A stretch of 64,000 nucleotides of DNA from an uncultured Lacinutrix sp. Its GTDB lineage: Bacteria > Bacteroidota > Bacteroidia > Flavobacteriales > Flavobacteriaceae. A program made the position numbers and the translations under genes. Each line of letters begins with the position of its first letter. Within the stretch, counting starts at the first letter, position 1. The stretch is from the NCBI RefSeq assembly GCF_947500605.1, contig NZ_CANMSJ010000003.1, forward strand, positions 248,001 through 312,000, read 5' to 3'. Under the pieces are notes generated by a model. The model had not been told where the DNA came from. It made no database searches and worked only from the letters and a program-made list of their open reading frames with translations. Below, piece after piece: positions 55,318 through 64,000 of this stretch.

Positions 55318-55343
55318 AGTAAATATTTTAATTAGTTATAAAA

Positions 55344-55351
55344 CAAATGTA
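55344..55351 (-). promoter_or_regulatory. -7 promoter box for the four-helix membrane protein
   Basis: The minus strand reads TACATTTG, a full match to TAnnTTTG, 26 bases before the ATG and just past the preceding terminator. Confidence 0.65.
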
Positions 55352-55369
55352 GTAATAATTAAGGCATAA

Positions 55370-55398
55370 AAAAACCGCTTCTTAACGAAGCGGTTTTT
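55370..55398 (-). terminator. Intrinsic terminator of the TonB/lipoprotein operon
   Basis: A 12-bp perfect stem (55370-55381 with 55387-55398) with a TTAAC loop has a T run on the minus strand. It lies 22 bases after the lipoprotein stop. Confidence 0.88.
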
Positions 55399-55420
55399 AA
55401 TAAATATAGTAGTTTGGGTA

Positions 55421-57097
55421 TTAGTTAAATGTTACCCACTCACCATTTGTTTTAATAAGGTGTAAGTCTTGTACTCCACCTCCTGCATTATAAATATCGA
55501 ATGTTAAAAGATATTTTTGAGCCTCTTCCGCATTTGGATATAGGTTATCTAATAATATTCCCATTGCAGTTTCAAGCATTTCAGGACTCCAACCAGAAGA
55601 ACCTGATGCTGTATTAAAGTTACCGTAAGAATCTAAATTTCCTGCTGCAGCTTCAAAGCCTTCTTCAGTTAATAATTGAGAAGCTATGTATGAGTAGTCT
55701 GCTGTTACTAAAGTGTATTTAATAGTGTTATCTGGAACCCAAATTCCATTATCAAATCCAAACTGTAAAGAAGCGATACTTGGTGTCCATACACCATTGA
55801 TAACAGTATATAAATTACCTTTTGTTACAGTTCCTACTGCACTTCCTCCATAATACTTGTACATTATGTACATAGAATCTTCTTCTTGAGCAAAAGGGTA
55901 CTTTAAGCTTAAGAATGCAGGTAAGTAATCGCTAGCTAATAAAGATCCGCTAAAGTTGTTATATTGTCCTGGTTGTCCTTGGTTTTCACCCATGAAATCA
56001 TAATCATCAGATGTTAAATATTTTACATCATTAACAATTTCCCAAGTTCCATCTTCAGTATATTGGTAATAATCAGACTTTGTTAATGTGTCTCCTTCAA
56101 TACCTGTAGTTTTAAGTGCTATTGATGCTACTCTCCAACGTCCAGCATCAGAATCTGTAGATTCATATTTTAAAGCAATGTTTACAGTTTCTCCATCGTA
56201 AGCAGAAAAGTCATAATCTTCAGAAGGATCTAAAGTGTCTTCAGATGCTGCTGTAGCTAATGTAATTTCATTCCAAGTTGCAGTTGTTACGTCATCAACA
56301 TAATCTGTAGATACTAATATCTTAAGTAAAGAAAGATCAGATGCGTATTTAATTGAATGTGTAATTTGGAATTTTAAGTTTGATTCACCTGTTAAATCAA
56401 TTGATGGAGAAACTAACCACTCTTCGTTAGCTACTTGCGAACCACTAAAGAATCCATTTCCTTGTACATATTCAGCATTTTCTGTCCAAACCGCATCTGC
56501 ACCAGACTCTTCTTCTGTAGTCCAGCTATCTAAGCTATTTGTAAAGTTGTATTCTTGAATTGGAGCAAAACCAATAACTGGTTCTTCAGTAAATTGTTTG
56601 TATTGAACTCTAACAACATCTCCAGCTTCAGGAGCTGTTATTTCATTTAATAAAAGACCTTCTATTGTTGCATCAGGATCTTCATCTTGATAAAAAGCAT
56701 TGGCACCTGCGATTGTATAATCTTCAGAAGCTAACACGTATGCTTCTGCATTTACAAAAGAAGATACTTCTGAAGGATTACCATCGTATAAGTTATAGTG
56801 AACTAATACAGAAGATGATTGTCCCCAAAGAGGATATTTGTTACTTAAAAAAGAAGGTAACATGTCTTTTGCATCATCAACAGAGCTAAATGCTTCAAAT
56901 GTTTCATAATAATCTGCATCTTCATCTTCACCTTGCTCAACTATTGCTGCGTAGTCTTCAGTTGTTAATGTAAATTCATCATTTCCAACGATAGCTTTTG
57001 CATTTGAATCGATATCGTTATTGATATCTTCTAAGGGATTACATCCTGTTAAAACTGATGCTCCGATAATGGCTAATAAATAAACTATTTTTTTCAT
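55421..57097 (-). CDS. Choice-of-anchor-J-type surface lipoprotein
   Basis: A 558-residue lipoprotein with lipobox SVLTGC (Cys19). Three related stretches start from LTTEDYAAI, YLTSDDYDFMG and LVTADYSYIA and share a following FLSxKYP-type text (MLPSFLSNKYPLWG, YLPAFLSLKYPFAQ), so the protein contains internal repeats. Between them, residues about 180-330 form a MAM/jelly-roll-like domain (NSLDSWTTEEE ... NEEWLVSPSIDL). It follows the 849-residue TonB receptor by 12 bases and probably binds the same ligand at the cell surface, in the place a SusD-like protein would take. The ligand is unknown. Confidence 0.85.
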   Translation of the reverse strand: MKKIVYLLAIIGASVLTGCNPLEDINNDIDSNAKAIVGNDEFTLTTEDYAAIVEQGEDEDADYYETFEAFSSVDDAKDMLPSFLSNKYPLWGQSSSVLVHYNLYDGNPSEVSSFVNAEAYVLASEDYTIAGANAFYQDEDPDATIEGLLLNEITAPEAGDVVRVQYKQFTEEPVIGFAPIQEYNFTNSLDSWTTEEESGADAVWTENAEYVQGNGFFSGSQVANEEWLVSPSIDLTGESNLKFQITHSIKYASDLSLLKILVSTDYVDDVTTATWNEITLATAASEDTLDPSEDYDFSAYDGETVNIALKYESTDSDAGRWRVASIALKTTGIEGDTLTKSDYYQYTEDGTWEIVNDVKYLTSDDYDFMGENQGQPGQYNNFSGSLLASDYLPAFLSLKYPFAQEEDSMYIMYKYYGGSAVGTVTKGNLYTVINGVWTPSIASLQFGFDNGIWVPDNTIKYTLVTADYSYIASQLLTEEGFEAAAGNLDSYGNFNTASGSSGWSPEMLETAMGILLDNLYPNAEEAQKYLLTFDIYNAGGGVQDLHLIKTNGEWVTFN

Positions 57098-57109
57098 TTT
57101 CGTTTTTTT

Positions 57110-59659
57110 TTAAAAGTTAAGTTTCAGTCCAACACTAAATGTTCTACCGTAACCATAATATACTGTTGATGTTTGAGCATCAGAATTTGAACCATCTCTA
57201 GCATCAGAAACATACTCAGTATCAAAAATATTGTTTATTCTTCCTGTTAATTTAGCATCGAATCCTCCAAAGGCAAAACCATGACTAAGTGCTGTATCAA
57301 AAAGACCGTAAGCAGGAAGTTCCCATGCATCTTTTGTATATGTAGCATCATTTCTATCACTAGGATCGAAATCTGCATATAAGTTAGTATAGTAGTTGTA
57401 ATCTACAATAAATCTTGTTTCAGGAGCTAATTTGTAGCTACCACCTAAAGCAAATGTTGTTTGCGCAGCATCACCTACATGTAAATCTTCAATAAACAAG
57501 TTAACAGTTTCAACTAATTCTTGTTCATCGTTAAAAATTTGAACATCTTTTACATTGTTATCCCATTTCCAATCTCCAAGAGAAGCAACACCTGTTAGAG
57601 TTAATTTTTCTGTAGCTTTATATTTTAAATCTACTTCAATACCTTGGTGTACTGCATTTACTCCTAAAACATTAGCAGATGCAAATGTACCATCTGGTTG
57701 ATCGAATGATACTGTTTCAGATCTATCTTTCCATAGTGTTCTGTAGATGTTAACGTTAGCTGTTAATTTTTCGCTTCTATAACCATAACCTAATTCGAAA
57801 CTTGTAATTTTTTGGTTTTCAGCATCTTCAATAATGTGCTCATTGTCAAACTGAGTAAATACAGCATCAAAAAGTGGTGCTTTTTCAAAGTAACCTACGT
57901 TTGCGAAAACATTGTGGTTATCATCAATATTGTAGTTAGCTCCTCCTTTTGCTCCGTAACCAAAAAAGTTATAACGGTCAGTCTCTTGTAATGGGTCACT
58001 ATCTAAATAGTTAAAGTAATCTACTCTCTTATAAGAAGTATTTGAAGCAGATAAAGATACAAATGTCGATAGTTTATCTTTAGAGTACTCTAGTTGAGTA
58101 AAAGCTCCGTACCATCCTACTAATCCATCATTAGAATAACTTCTTTTATCACCTACCTGTAATGCTGCATTAGGATTGTTAACATTGCTATCGTCTGCTA
58201 AATATTGTCCTCCTAATAAATCTGTTACTTCTTGGTAGTGGATTCCTTTGTAGTTTCTATAATCTAAACCTCCTAAAAATACTAACTCGTCTGTTAAATC
58301 AGTTTTTAATGTAGATATAACACCATACCAAACATGATCGTTTCTAGAAGCTCTTAAAGCTGCAGTAGAACCATTAGCTCCATTAGCGATGTTTTCGTCA
58401 ACAATTTTATCTAAATCAATAGGACCAAAATTTCCTATTCTATATTCTGAACTTCCTAAATTAAATTTAGAACTTTCATCTCCGGCTGTACCGCCACCTC
58501 CTCCAGATCCGAAAGAAGCATATGCTGCAGTAGATACAGATGTTTTTTCATTTACAGTCCAGTAGTGGTTTAAAGATATTTGTGGTTTGTGGTAAAAGTT
58601 ATCTTCAACGTGAGTTACTTCTCCGTTTTTGTATCCCCAATCTGGATTAAACTTTCTTCCTCTTTCGCTTTCTTTATAGATTTCGATAGTGTTTCTGTTT
58701 TGTCTCTGACCGTGACGCTGTTTAGCACCAAACGCAGTAAAAGATAACTTGTGGTTGTCGTTAATTTCTTTTGAAATATTTACGAAATAAGAAACTGCAT
58801 TAAATTCTGTTCCATCTACATAACCGTCACCATCTGTTTTAGATCCAGATACTGTAGCAGCAAAACCATTTTCCATTAATCCAGTAGAGTAAGTGAAACC
58901 GAATTTTTTGTAACCATCGTTAGCTAAGCTTGTGTAAATGTTTCCACCTTCTTCTGCATCTGTAGTTTTACTAATAATGTTTATTGTTCCTCCAATAGAA
59001 GGTACAGCTACCTTAGAAGCTCCTAAACCTCTTTGTACTTGCATAGAGCTAGTAACATCACCTAAACCAGCCCAGTTAGACCAGTATACGGCTCCGTTTT
59101 CCATATCGTTTACAGGAACACCATTAATCATTACTGCAACGTTTTCAGATTGAAAACCACGTAAGTTAATACGTCCATCTCCATAACCACCACCACTTTT
59201 AGTAGCATATACTCCTGGAGTAGATTTTAAAACTTCTGGAAATTCCTGAGTTCCTAATTTTAATTCAATGTCGGCAGCTCTTATTGTAGATACTGCAACA
59301 GGTGTTTTTCTGTCTACAGCTACAGACGCCATAATGTTAACCTCTTGTAATCCAAATTCACTTGGAGATAATGTAATGTTTCCAAGGTCTTTGCTACCAG
59401 TTACTGTAAACTCTTGAGATAAGTAACCTACGTAAGACACAATTATTTTTGCGTCTTTAGATTTAGTTACAATGCTGAAATTACCGTCGAAATCTGTAGA
59501 TATTCCGTTAGAAGTACCAGCTTCTAAAATATTTACACCTGGTAAAGGTAAATTACTTTCTGGTTCTAGTACAGTTCCTGTAACAGTACTTTGAGCCATA
59601 GTGATTGCAGAACTTAAAATAGTAACTGCAAAAAACAACATTTTAATTGTGCTTTTCAT
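57110..59659 (-). CDS. TonB-dependent receptor
   Basis: An 849-residue outer-membrane receptor with a signal peptide (ILSSAITMAQ), a CarboxypepD-reg-like domain (about 23-100; GTVLEPESNLPLPGVNILEAG), a plug domain (about 115-235; GRINLRGFQSENVAVMINGVPVNDMENG) and a barrel ending with a Phe-terminated strand (FSVGLKLNF), the BAM recognition signature. There is no SusD-like partner; the choice-of-anchor-J lipoprotein is coupled downstream. A -7 box and a perfect palindrome over the -33 region lie upstream, so expression is probably repressor-controlled. Confidence 0.94.
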   Translation of the reverse strand: MKSTIKMLFFAVTILSSAITMAQSTVTGTVLEPESNLPLPGVNILEAGTSNGISTDFDGNFSIVTKSKDAKIIVSYVGYLSQEFTVTGSKDLGNITLSPSEFGLQEVNIMASVAVDRKTPVAVSTIRAADIELKLGTQEFPEVLKSTPGVYATKSGGGYGDGRINLRGFQSENVAVMINGVPVNDMENGAVYWSNWAGLGDVTSSMQVQRGLGASKVAVPSIGGTINIISKTTDAEEGGNIYTSLANDGYKKFGFTYSTGLMENGFAATVSGSKTDGDGYVDGTEFNAVSYFVNISKEINDNHKLSFTAFGAKQRHGQRQNRNTIEIYKESERGRKFNPDWGYKNGEVTHVEDNFYHKPQISLNHYWTVNEKTSVSTAAYASFGSGGGGGTAGDESSKFNLGSSEYRIGNFGPIDLDKIVDENIANGANGSTAALRASRNDHVWYGVISTLKTDLTDELVFLGGLDYRNYKGIHYQEVTDLLGGQYLADDSNVNNPNAALQVGDKRSYSNDGLVGWYGAFTQLEYSKDKLSTFVSLSASNTSYKRVDYFNYLDSDPLQETDRYNFFGYGAKGGANYNIDDNHNVFANVGYFEKAPLFDAVFTQFDNEHIIEDAENQKITSFELGYGYRSEKLTANVNIYRTLWKDRSETVSFDQPDGTFASANVLGVNAVHQGIEVDLKYKATEKLTLTGVASLGDWKWDNNVKDVQIFNDEQELVETVNLFIEDLHVGDAAQTTFALGGSYKLAPETRFIVDYNYYTNLYADFDPSDRNDATYTKDAWELPAYGLFDTALSHGFAFGGFDAKLTGRINNIFDTEYVSDARDGSNSDAQTSTVYYGYGRTFSVGLKLNF

Positions 59660-59696
59660 TTGGTAAGATTAAAGTTAATATATGTTAAATTTTTTG

Positions 59697-59704
59697 CAAA
59701 AATA
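59697..59704 (-). promoter_or_regulatory. -7 promoter box of the TonB/lipoprotein operon
   Basis: The minus strand reads TATTTTTG followed by CA, a full match to TAnnTTTG, 38 bases before the receptor ATG. Confidence 0.7.
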
Positions 59705-59719
59705 GGTATAATAAAACCT

Positions 59720-59740
59720 TTAACATTAACTTAATGTTAA
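59720..59740. promoter_or_regulatory. Candidate operator palindrome over the -33 region
   Basis: TTAACATTAA (59720-59729) and TTAATGTTAA (59731-59740) form a perfect 10-bp inverted repeat around one base. It starts 16 bases upstream of the -7 box on the minus strand, covering the -33 position. Confidence 0.5.
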
Positions 59741-59827
59741 CAAATTTTCGCTTTGCGAAGATATGTTTAAATGCTTGATTTTTAGATGTTGAAAAAATAA
59801 ACCTATTAACAAGCTTTTTAACAAGTA

Positions 59828-61471
59828 TTATCTAAAATTTTTAAAAAATTCTAAAAGATTTTGGGTAGAAGTGTCGTGATTCTTGAAATCTCCCGATTCT
59901 ATATCTTTTAAGATTGTGCTTGCTAATTGCTTACCTAGTTCTACTCCAAATTGGTCGTAACTATAAATATTCCAGATAATTCCTTGTACAAATATCTTGT
60001 GTTCGTACATTGCTATTAGCTTTCCTAAGCTTTCCGGAGTTAATTTTTTAATGAAGATTGAGTTTGTAGGTTTGTTACCTTTAAAAACCTTAAAAGGTAA
60101 TAATTCCTTTATTTCAGCATCAGATAAGTTTTGTGTTTTTAACTCCTTTAATACTTCTGTCTCAGTTTTGCCATTTAATAGGGCTTCGGTTTGAGCGATG
60201 TAGTTAGAAATTAATTTGTCTTGGTGCTCTTGATTGCCATGAAGACTTTCGGCGAAGCCAATAAAATCTGCTGGAATTAATTTAGTACCTTGGTGAATAA
60301 GTTGAAAGAAAGCATGTTGAGAGTTTGTACCTGGTTCTCCCCAAATTAAAGTTCCAGTTTCGTAATTTACTCTATTTCCATTTCTGTCAATTGATTTACC
60401 ATTGCTTTCCATGATACCTTGTTGCAGGTAGGTAGCGAATTGATTTAGATATTGCGAGTAGGCTATTACAGCTTCGCTTTCTGCTCCAAAAAAGTTATTG
60501 TACCAAACGCTTATTAAAGCTAATACTACTGGAATGTTATTGTCAAATTCTTCATTTTTAAAATGAAGATCCATTGCGTTTGCTCCTTTTAATAGTTTAT
60601 TGAAATTCTCGAAACCAACAGCAAGGCTTACTGTTAAGCCAACAGCACTCCATAGAGAAAATCGTCCACCAACCCAATTCCACATTGGGAAAATATTATC
60701 TTCATCTATGCCAAAATCTTTTACTTTTTGGGTATTTGTTGAAACTGCTACAAAGTGTTTTGCAACATCTTCTTGTTTTGCATGTTTAAGAAACCATTTA
60801 CGAATTGTTGTAGCATTAGTTAAGGTTTCTTGTGTTGTAAATGTTTTTGAAACAATAACAAAAAGTGTAGTTCCAGGGTTTAATTTTTTTAATATCTCGC
60901 TAACATGGTCGCCATCTATGTTGCTAACAAAATGAGTATTTAAATGGTTTTTGTAAAACTGCAAAGATTCCACTACCATTGCAGGTCCTAAATCGCTACC
61001 TCCAATTCCAATGTTTACAACATCGGTAAATACTTTATTTGTATACCCTTTTTTATTTCCTCTTACTATATCGTTAGTAAAGGTTTCCATTTTAGTTTTA
61101 GCAGCAAAAATTTCTGGCATAACGTTTTTACCGTCTACTAATACGGTATCACTTTCTTTACCACGCAATGCTGTGTGTAAAACTGCTCTGTTCTCGGTTT
61201 TGTTAATAATGTCACCTGAGTAGTAAGATGCAATAGCTTCTTTAAGTTTAACTTGATCTGCAAGGTCTAAAAGAAGTTTAAAGGTGTCTTCTGTAATTCG
61301 GTTTTTTGAAAAATCTACATAAAAATCTTCCCAACTAATTTTAAAGTTATCTGCTCTTTCTTTATCTGAAGAGAATAGGTCTTTTATATCTACTTGATTA
61401 ACGCTGTCAAAATGATCTTGTAACGCTTTCCAAGCAGCCGTTGTTGTTGGGTTAATTGCCGGTAATGCCAT
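59828..61471 (-). CDS. pgi: Glucose-6-phosphate isomerase
   Basis: A 547-residue cytoplasmic enzyme interconverting glucose-6-P and fructose-6-P. Signatures visible are VNIGIGGSDLGPAMV, FVIVSKTFTTQETLTNA, WNWVGGRFSLWSAVGLT, WGEPGTNSQHAFFQLIHQG (catalytic His) and the C-terminal SYDQFGVELGKQLA. Length is normal for the long bacterial form. It lies 12 bases after the M23 peptidase gene and is the last gene of the DUF3108-tdo-M23-pgi run. I see no clear terminator after it. Confidence 0.98.
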   Translation of the reverse strand: MALPAINPTTTAAWKALQDHFDSVNQVDIKDLFSSDKERADNFKISWEDFYVDFSKNRITEDTFKLLLDLADQVKLKEAIASYYSGDIINKTENRAVLHTALRGKESDTVLVDGKNVMPEIFAAKTKMETFTNDIVRGNKKGYTNKVFTDVVNIGIGGSDLGPAMVVESLQFYKNHLNTHFVSNIDGDHVSEILKKLNPGTTLFVIVSKTFTTQETLTNATTIRKWFLKHAKQEDVAKHFVAVSTNTQKVKDFGIDEDNIFPMWNWVGGRFSLWSAVGLTVSLAVGFENFNKLLKGANAMDLHFKNEEFDNNIPVVLALISVWYNNFFGAESEAVIAYSQYLNQFATYLQQGIMESNGKSIDRNGNRVNYETGTLIWGEPGTNSQHAFFQLIHQGTKLIPADFIGFAESLHGNQEHQDKLISNYIAQTEALLNGKTETEVLKELKTQNLSDAEIKELLPFKVFKGNKPTNSIFIKKLTPESLGKLIAMYEHKIFVQGIIWNIYSYDQFGVELGKQLASTILKDIESGDFKNHDTSTQNLLEFFKNFR

Positions 61472-61483
61472 TTTCTATGTTTT

Positions 61484-62803
61484 CTATGAGATTAGTTTGT
61501 TTTCTTTAAATTCTGTGTTTAAACTATCAGTTTCTATAACTTTTTTAGGATAATCTAAAAGTTCTAATTGTTTTTTTATAGGTTTTATATATTCTAAAAA
61601 TTCAATTTTTAAACTATCGGAAATTGGTTTAGCTTCAGGTAGTTTTTCCTTAAAAGGATCTACTTCTTTTCCATTTTTCCAAAAACGATAACATACGTGG
61701 TTCCCAGACGAGCTACCAGTGTTTCCAACATAACCAATAACTTCTCCTTGTTTTACAAAATCGCCAACTTTTACGTTTCTTTTGGACATGTGAAGGTATT
61801 GTGTGCTATAAGTAGCATTGTGTTTTACTTTAACAAATTTACCATTACCTAGGCCATAACCAGATCTTGTAACAGTTCCATTTGCTGTAGACATTATTGG
61901 TGTGCCATTTGGAGCAGCAAAGTCTGTTCCTCTATGTGGTTTTACTCGATATCCATAATGTGCAATGCGTCTTTTAAGATTATATCTAGATGAAATACGA
62001 CTAAAGCTTACAGGTGCTTTTAAAAATGCACGACGTAAATTTTTTGCTTCGTCACTAAAATAATCGCGAATTCCTAAAACAGAATCTGTTTCAAATTCAA
62101 AAGCATAAAAAGGCTCTTTATTGTGCTCAAAATAGGCTGCTTTTATTTCGTGAATTCCTGCGTAAATAGAATCGTCTATATATTTTTCAGTATAAACAAC
62201 TTTATATTTATCGTTTTTTTGAAGTCTTGAAAAATCTATTGTCCAGGCATAAATGTCACTCATCTTTAAAGCTAGCATGAATGGCTTACCTTGATCACTC
62301 ATTGCTTGAGAAATATTTGAAGTAATTACTCCAGAAGCCGTTTTTTCAACATACTTAATAGGTTTGTAACTAGTGTAGGTTTTAATAGAGTCTTGAAAAT
62401 CTATAACAACATAACGCTCCTTTGTTGGTTGATAAATAAAACATTTTGGAGTTTGAAGAGAGTCGTTAGAACACAATAAGGTGTAAGGTTTACCTAATTG
62501 TAAGTTCCTGCTTACATCGAAACTATCTTTTGATTTTTCTGTTATTTCAAAAATTTTAGGATAAGAAATGTTATTTCGCTCTAAAATTTTCCCAAAAGTA
62601 TCACCGTTTTTTATTGTATCTTTTTTAACGACATAATCTTCTAAATTAAAACCGAATTCAAAAATTTCTTTTGGCTCTTCAATTAACGCTGTGTCAAGAG
62701 CATTGTTATTCTCGACTTCTTTTTTACAGCTTAATATAGAGATAAAGCATATAGATGCTATTAAACATTTTTTCCCCAATCTTCTAATTCCTGTTGACTC
62801 CAT
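61484..62803 (-). CDS. M23-family peptidoglycan peptidase lipoprotein with altered HxH motif
   Basis: About 439 residues with a lipoprotein-type signal (LIASICFISILSC). The start is unsettled: the ATG at 62803 overlaps the tdo gene by 43 bases, while a TTG at 62779 gives a more compact signal peptide; a still longer frame exists from 62857. A middle region (about 60-270) resembles the N-terminal domains of envelope M23 enzymes, and the LytM domain is C-terminal: HRGTDFAAPNGTPI supplies the first His and Asp zinc ligands. The usual HxH reads His-Val-Cys (61691-61699), so the last zinc ligand would be Cys. It probably cleaves peptide cross-links, or is a degenerate regulator of such an enzyme. 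Confidence 0.88.
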   Translation of the reverse strand: MESTGIRRLGKKCLIASICFISILSCKKEVENNNALDTALIEEPKEIFEFGFNLEDYVVKKDTIKNGDTFGKILERNNISYPKIFEITEKSKDSFDVSRNLQLGKPYTLLCSNDSLQTPKCFIYQPTKERYVVIDFQDSIKTYTSYKPIKYVEKTASGVITSNISQAMSDQGKPFMLALKMSDIYAWTIDFSRLQKNDKYKVVYTEKYIDDSIYAGIHEIKAAYFEHNKEPFYAFEFETDSVLGIRDYFSDEAKNLRRAFLKAPVSFSRISSRYNLKRRIAHYGYRVKPHRGTDFAAPNGTPIMSTANGTVTRSGYGLGNGKFVKVKHNATYSTQYLHMSKRNVKVGDFVKQGEVIGYVGNTGSSSGNHVCYRFWKNGKEVDPFKEKLPEAKPISDSLKIEFLEYIKPIKKQLELLDYPKKVIETDSLNTEFKENKLIS

Positions 62804-63684
62804 AGATCTGGAAAAAAGATTCTTCTTTGATACTTTGGATGCATATATTTTACCCATTCGCTTCCTCCTGTTGCTTCTACTGCTTTGCCACCAATGTTAA
62901 GATAGTGGTTTGCTGTGTTATAATGTGCCATTACCCAAGTAATATTTACTGTATAATCGTAATGACGCATTGCTTTAATTAAATCTTGATCGTCTCTAAC
63001 AGCTTGTGGTAATTTTTTAAAAATTGTCCATAGGTTATGCGTGTTAGTAAACTCCGCAAATCTAATAAATTCGTCTTTGTATTTCTCTTCGAAAACTGTT
63101 AATGTATATGTTTTTTTTCCTGTTTTATAATCTTTTCCTGCAGCCTGCCAATATAAATGCTCAAAAGCATGCTCGAAAGGTGTATTTCGGTCGATGGTTT
63201 TTCTAAAACGGTTATCAATTAGATTAATAAGTTCTGTAGAGGCAAATTCAATTTTTCTGTACTGGGCGCTTTGGAAACCACTTGCAGGTGTTAGTGTGTG
63301 TCTAAATTTGTTATACTGCGCAACATCCATTCCGTCTTTCATAACATTAAAAGAAGAAGTTAGCATGTCGAAATAACGGCTAATACGCATAAGTTTATCT
63401 TCGAAAAAAACAGCAGAGACATCTTCTTTTTTTGCTACTTGATCTATTTCCCAAAGAATCATCTTAAATAATAATTCGTTTACTTGGTGATACATTAAAA
63501 ACACCATTTCGTCTGGAAAGACAGTACGTTGTACTTGGAGATTTAAAAGTGCATCTGTTTGAATGTAATCCCAATAATCTATTGGTTTACTATGTAATAA
63601 ACCTTCTAAATGTGTATTTACATTTTGGTCTATTGATTCGTATTTATCTTTTAGCTGGTCGGTTATTTTTTGATCTATATTCAT
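62761..63684 (-). CDS. Tryptophan 2,3-dioxygenase
   Basis: A 307-residue heme enzyme opening the tryptophan indole ring in the kynurenine pathway. Family signatures visible are LLHSKPIDYWDYIQTDALLNLQ, the substrate/heme region DEMVFLMYHQVNELLFK, SGFQSAQYRKIEFA and the C-terminal WVMAHYNTANHYL with TGGSEWVKYMHPKYQRR. Its ATG directly follows the DUF3108 stop with no gap, and its 3' end overlaps the M23 gene, so the run is translationally coupled. No other kynurenine-pathway gene is in the window. Confidence 0.95.
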   Translation of the reverse strand: MNIDQKITDQLKDKYESIDQNVNTHLEGLLHSKPIDYWDYIQTDALLNLQVQRTVFPDEMVFLMYHQVNELLFKMILWEIDQVAKKEDVSAVFFEDKLMRISRYFDMLTSSFNVMKDGMDVAQYNKFRHTLTPASGFQSAQYRKIEFASTELINLIDNRFRKTIDRNTPFEHAFEHLYWQAAGKDYKTGKKTYTLTVFEEKYKDEFIRFAEFTNTHNLWTIFKKLPQAVRDDQDLIKAMRHYDYTVNITWVMAHYNTANHYLNIGGKAVEATGGSEWVKYMHPKYQRRIFFPDLWSQQELEDWGKNV

Positions 63685-64000
63685 TTAATTATCTACTACA
63701 ATTTTAAATGGGTGTTTAAGTCCTTTAAAAGCCTCAAGGTCTGCTCTTAGAGAGCCAACAGCCAAATCGGCCTTAATACGTAAAGGTACTTTATTTTTAT
63801 CTTTTGATACCCAAAGTGATAAACTTTCTTCTTCTTTAAACACACGGCCAGCCATAACGTATGGTCTAAATTTTAAGGCTTCAATTTCACCAAAATCTGT
63901 TGTTATAGTTTCTTCTCCTAAGTATTTAAGTTTGAAACCGTAATTTTCTTCATCAAAAAACATATCTGTTTTAATTTCGTCACCAGGTTTTAATGTTGAT
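63685..64000 (-). CDS. DUF3108 family protein, 5' end beyond the window
   Basis: The frame is open upstream of the first Met in view (63963) to the window edge (reading TLKPGDEIKTD before it), so the visible 104 or so residues are the C-terminal part. The text YGFKLKYLGEETITTDFGEIEALKF and SLWVSKDKNKVPLRIKADL matches the DUF3108 pattern, a beta-rich, usually exported domain of unknown function. It abuts the tdo gene without a gap. Confidence 0.85.
   Translation of the reverse strand, partial: STLKPGDEIKTDMFFDEENYGFKLKYLGEETITTDFGEIEALKFRPYVMAGRVFKEEESLSLWVSKDKNKVPLRIKADLAVGSLRADLEAFKGLKHPFKIVVDN

Noticed and set aside
60600-60935. 111-codon plus-strand frame opposite pgi
   Set aside because: It is a shadow of the highly conserved pgi gene, with no start context or family resemblance.

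Overview
This window is a piece of a low-GC chromosome from a member of the Bacteroidota, almost certainly a marine-type Flavobacteriaceae. The evidence is the gliding-motility pair gldD/gldE behind ssb and mutY, a PorP/SprF-type membrane protein, several proteins with type IX secretion (T9SS) sorting domains, two TonB-dependent receptors, a DUF4270 lipoprotein, a detached atpD-atpC pair, weak Shine-Dalgarno signals and repeated matches to the Bacteroidota -7 promoter box TAnnTTTG. I cannot name the genus from sequence alone. I see no rRNA, tRNA, CRISPR array, insertion sequence or prophage.

Layout. 1-2003 (-) is the N-terminal two thirds or so of a large secreted, uncharacterised protein cut by the window edge. 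2216-5231 (+) holds exonuclease III, an OmpA-type lipoprotein, a GC-rich structured intergenic element with a terminator, and a Tas-like aldo/keto reductase. 5403-13823 (+) is a T9SS cassette: a 1845-residue cargo with a type B sorting domain, a PorP/SprF protein and a PorE-like TPR/propeller/OmpA protein. 14140-23028 (+) is a two-gene operon of a 2090-residue LamG/thrombospondin-type-3 surface protein and a secreted PQQ-type sugar dehydrogenase, both with type A sorting domains. 23183-25395 (-) holds RNase G, a 30-residue very basic protein and HU. 25533-29061 (+) is mutY-ssb-gldE-gldD.

29161-40175 (-) carries atpC, atpD, an SGNH-type lipoprotein with its TonB receptor, glmS, a DUF4270 lipoprotein and a truncated glycogen-synthase-like protein. 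A divergent promoter region leads into panC-panD, a YbhN-like membrane protein, an esterase-fold protein and radA (40349-45146, +). 45363-50168 (+) is a second giant surface protein, paralogous at its C-terminal half to the 14140 gene. After it come a small secreted unknown, ileS and a DksA-like protein (50240-54829, +). 54898-64000 (-) carries a small membrane protein, a lipoprotein/TonB-receptor pair, pgi, an M23 peptidase, tryptophan 2,3-dioxygenase and a DUF3108 protein cut by the window end.

How it works together. Most of the window is flavobacterial core genome, covering repair, translation, ATP synthesis, cell-wall precursor and pantothenate synthesis. About 23 kb of it is devoted to building and decorating the cell surface through T9SS. 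The most interesting material is the T9SS cassette, the two giant paralogs with a long shared module before the sorting signal, an intrinsic-terminator-like hairpin inside the YbhN-like gene, palindromes upstream of both TonB receptors, and several proteins whose hallmark catalytic or metal-binding residues are altered.
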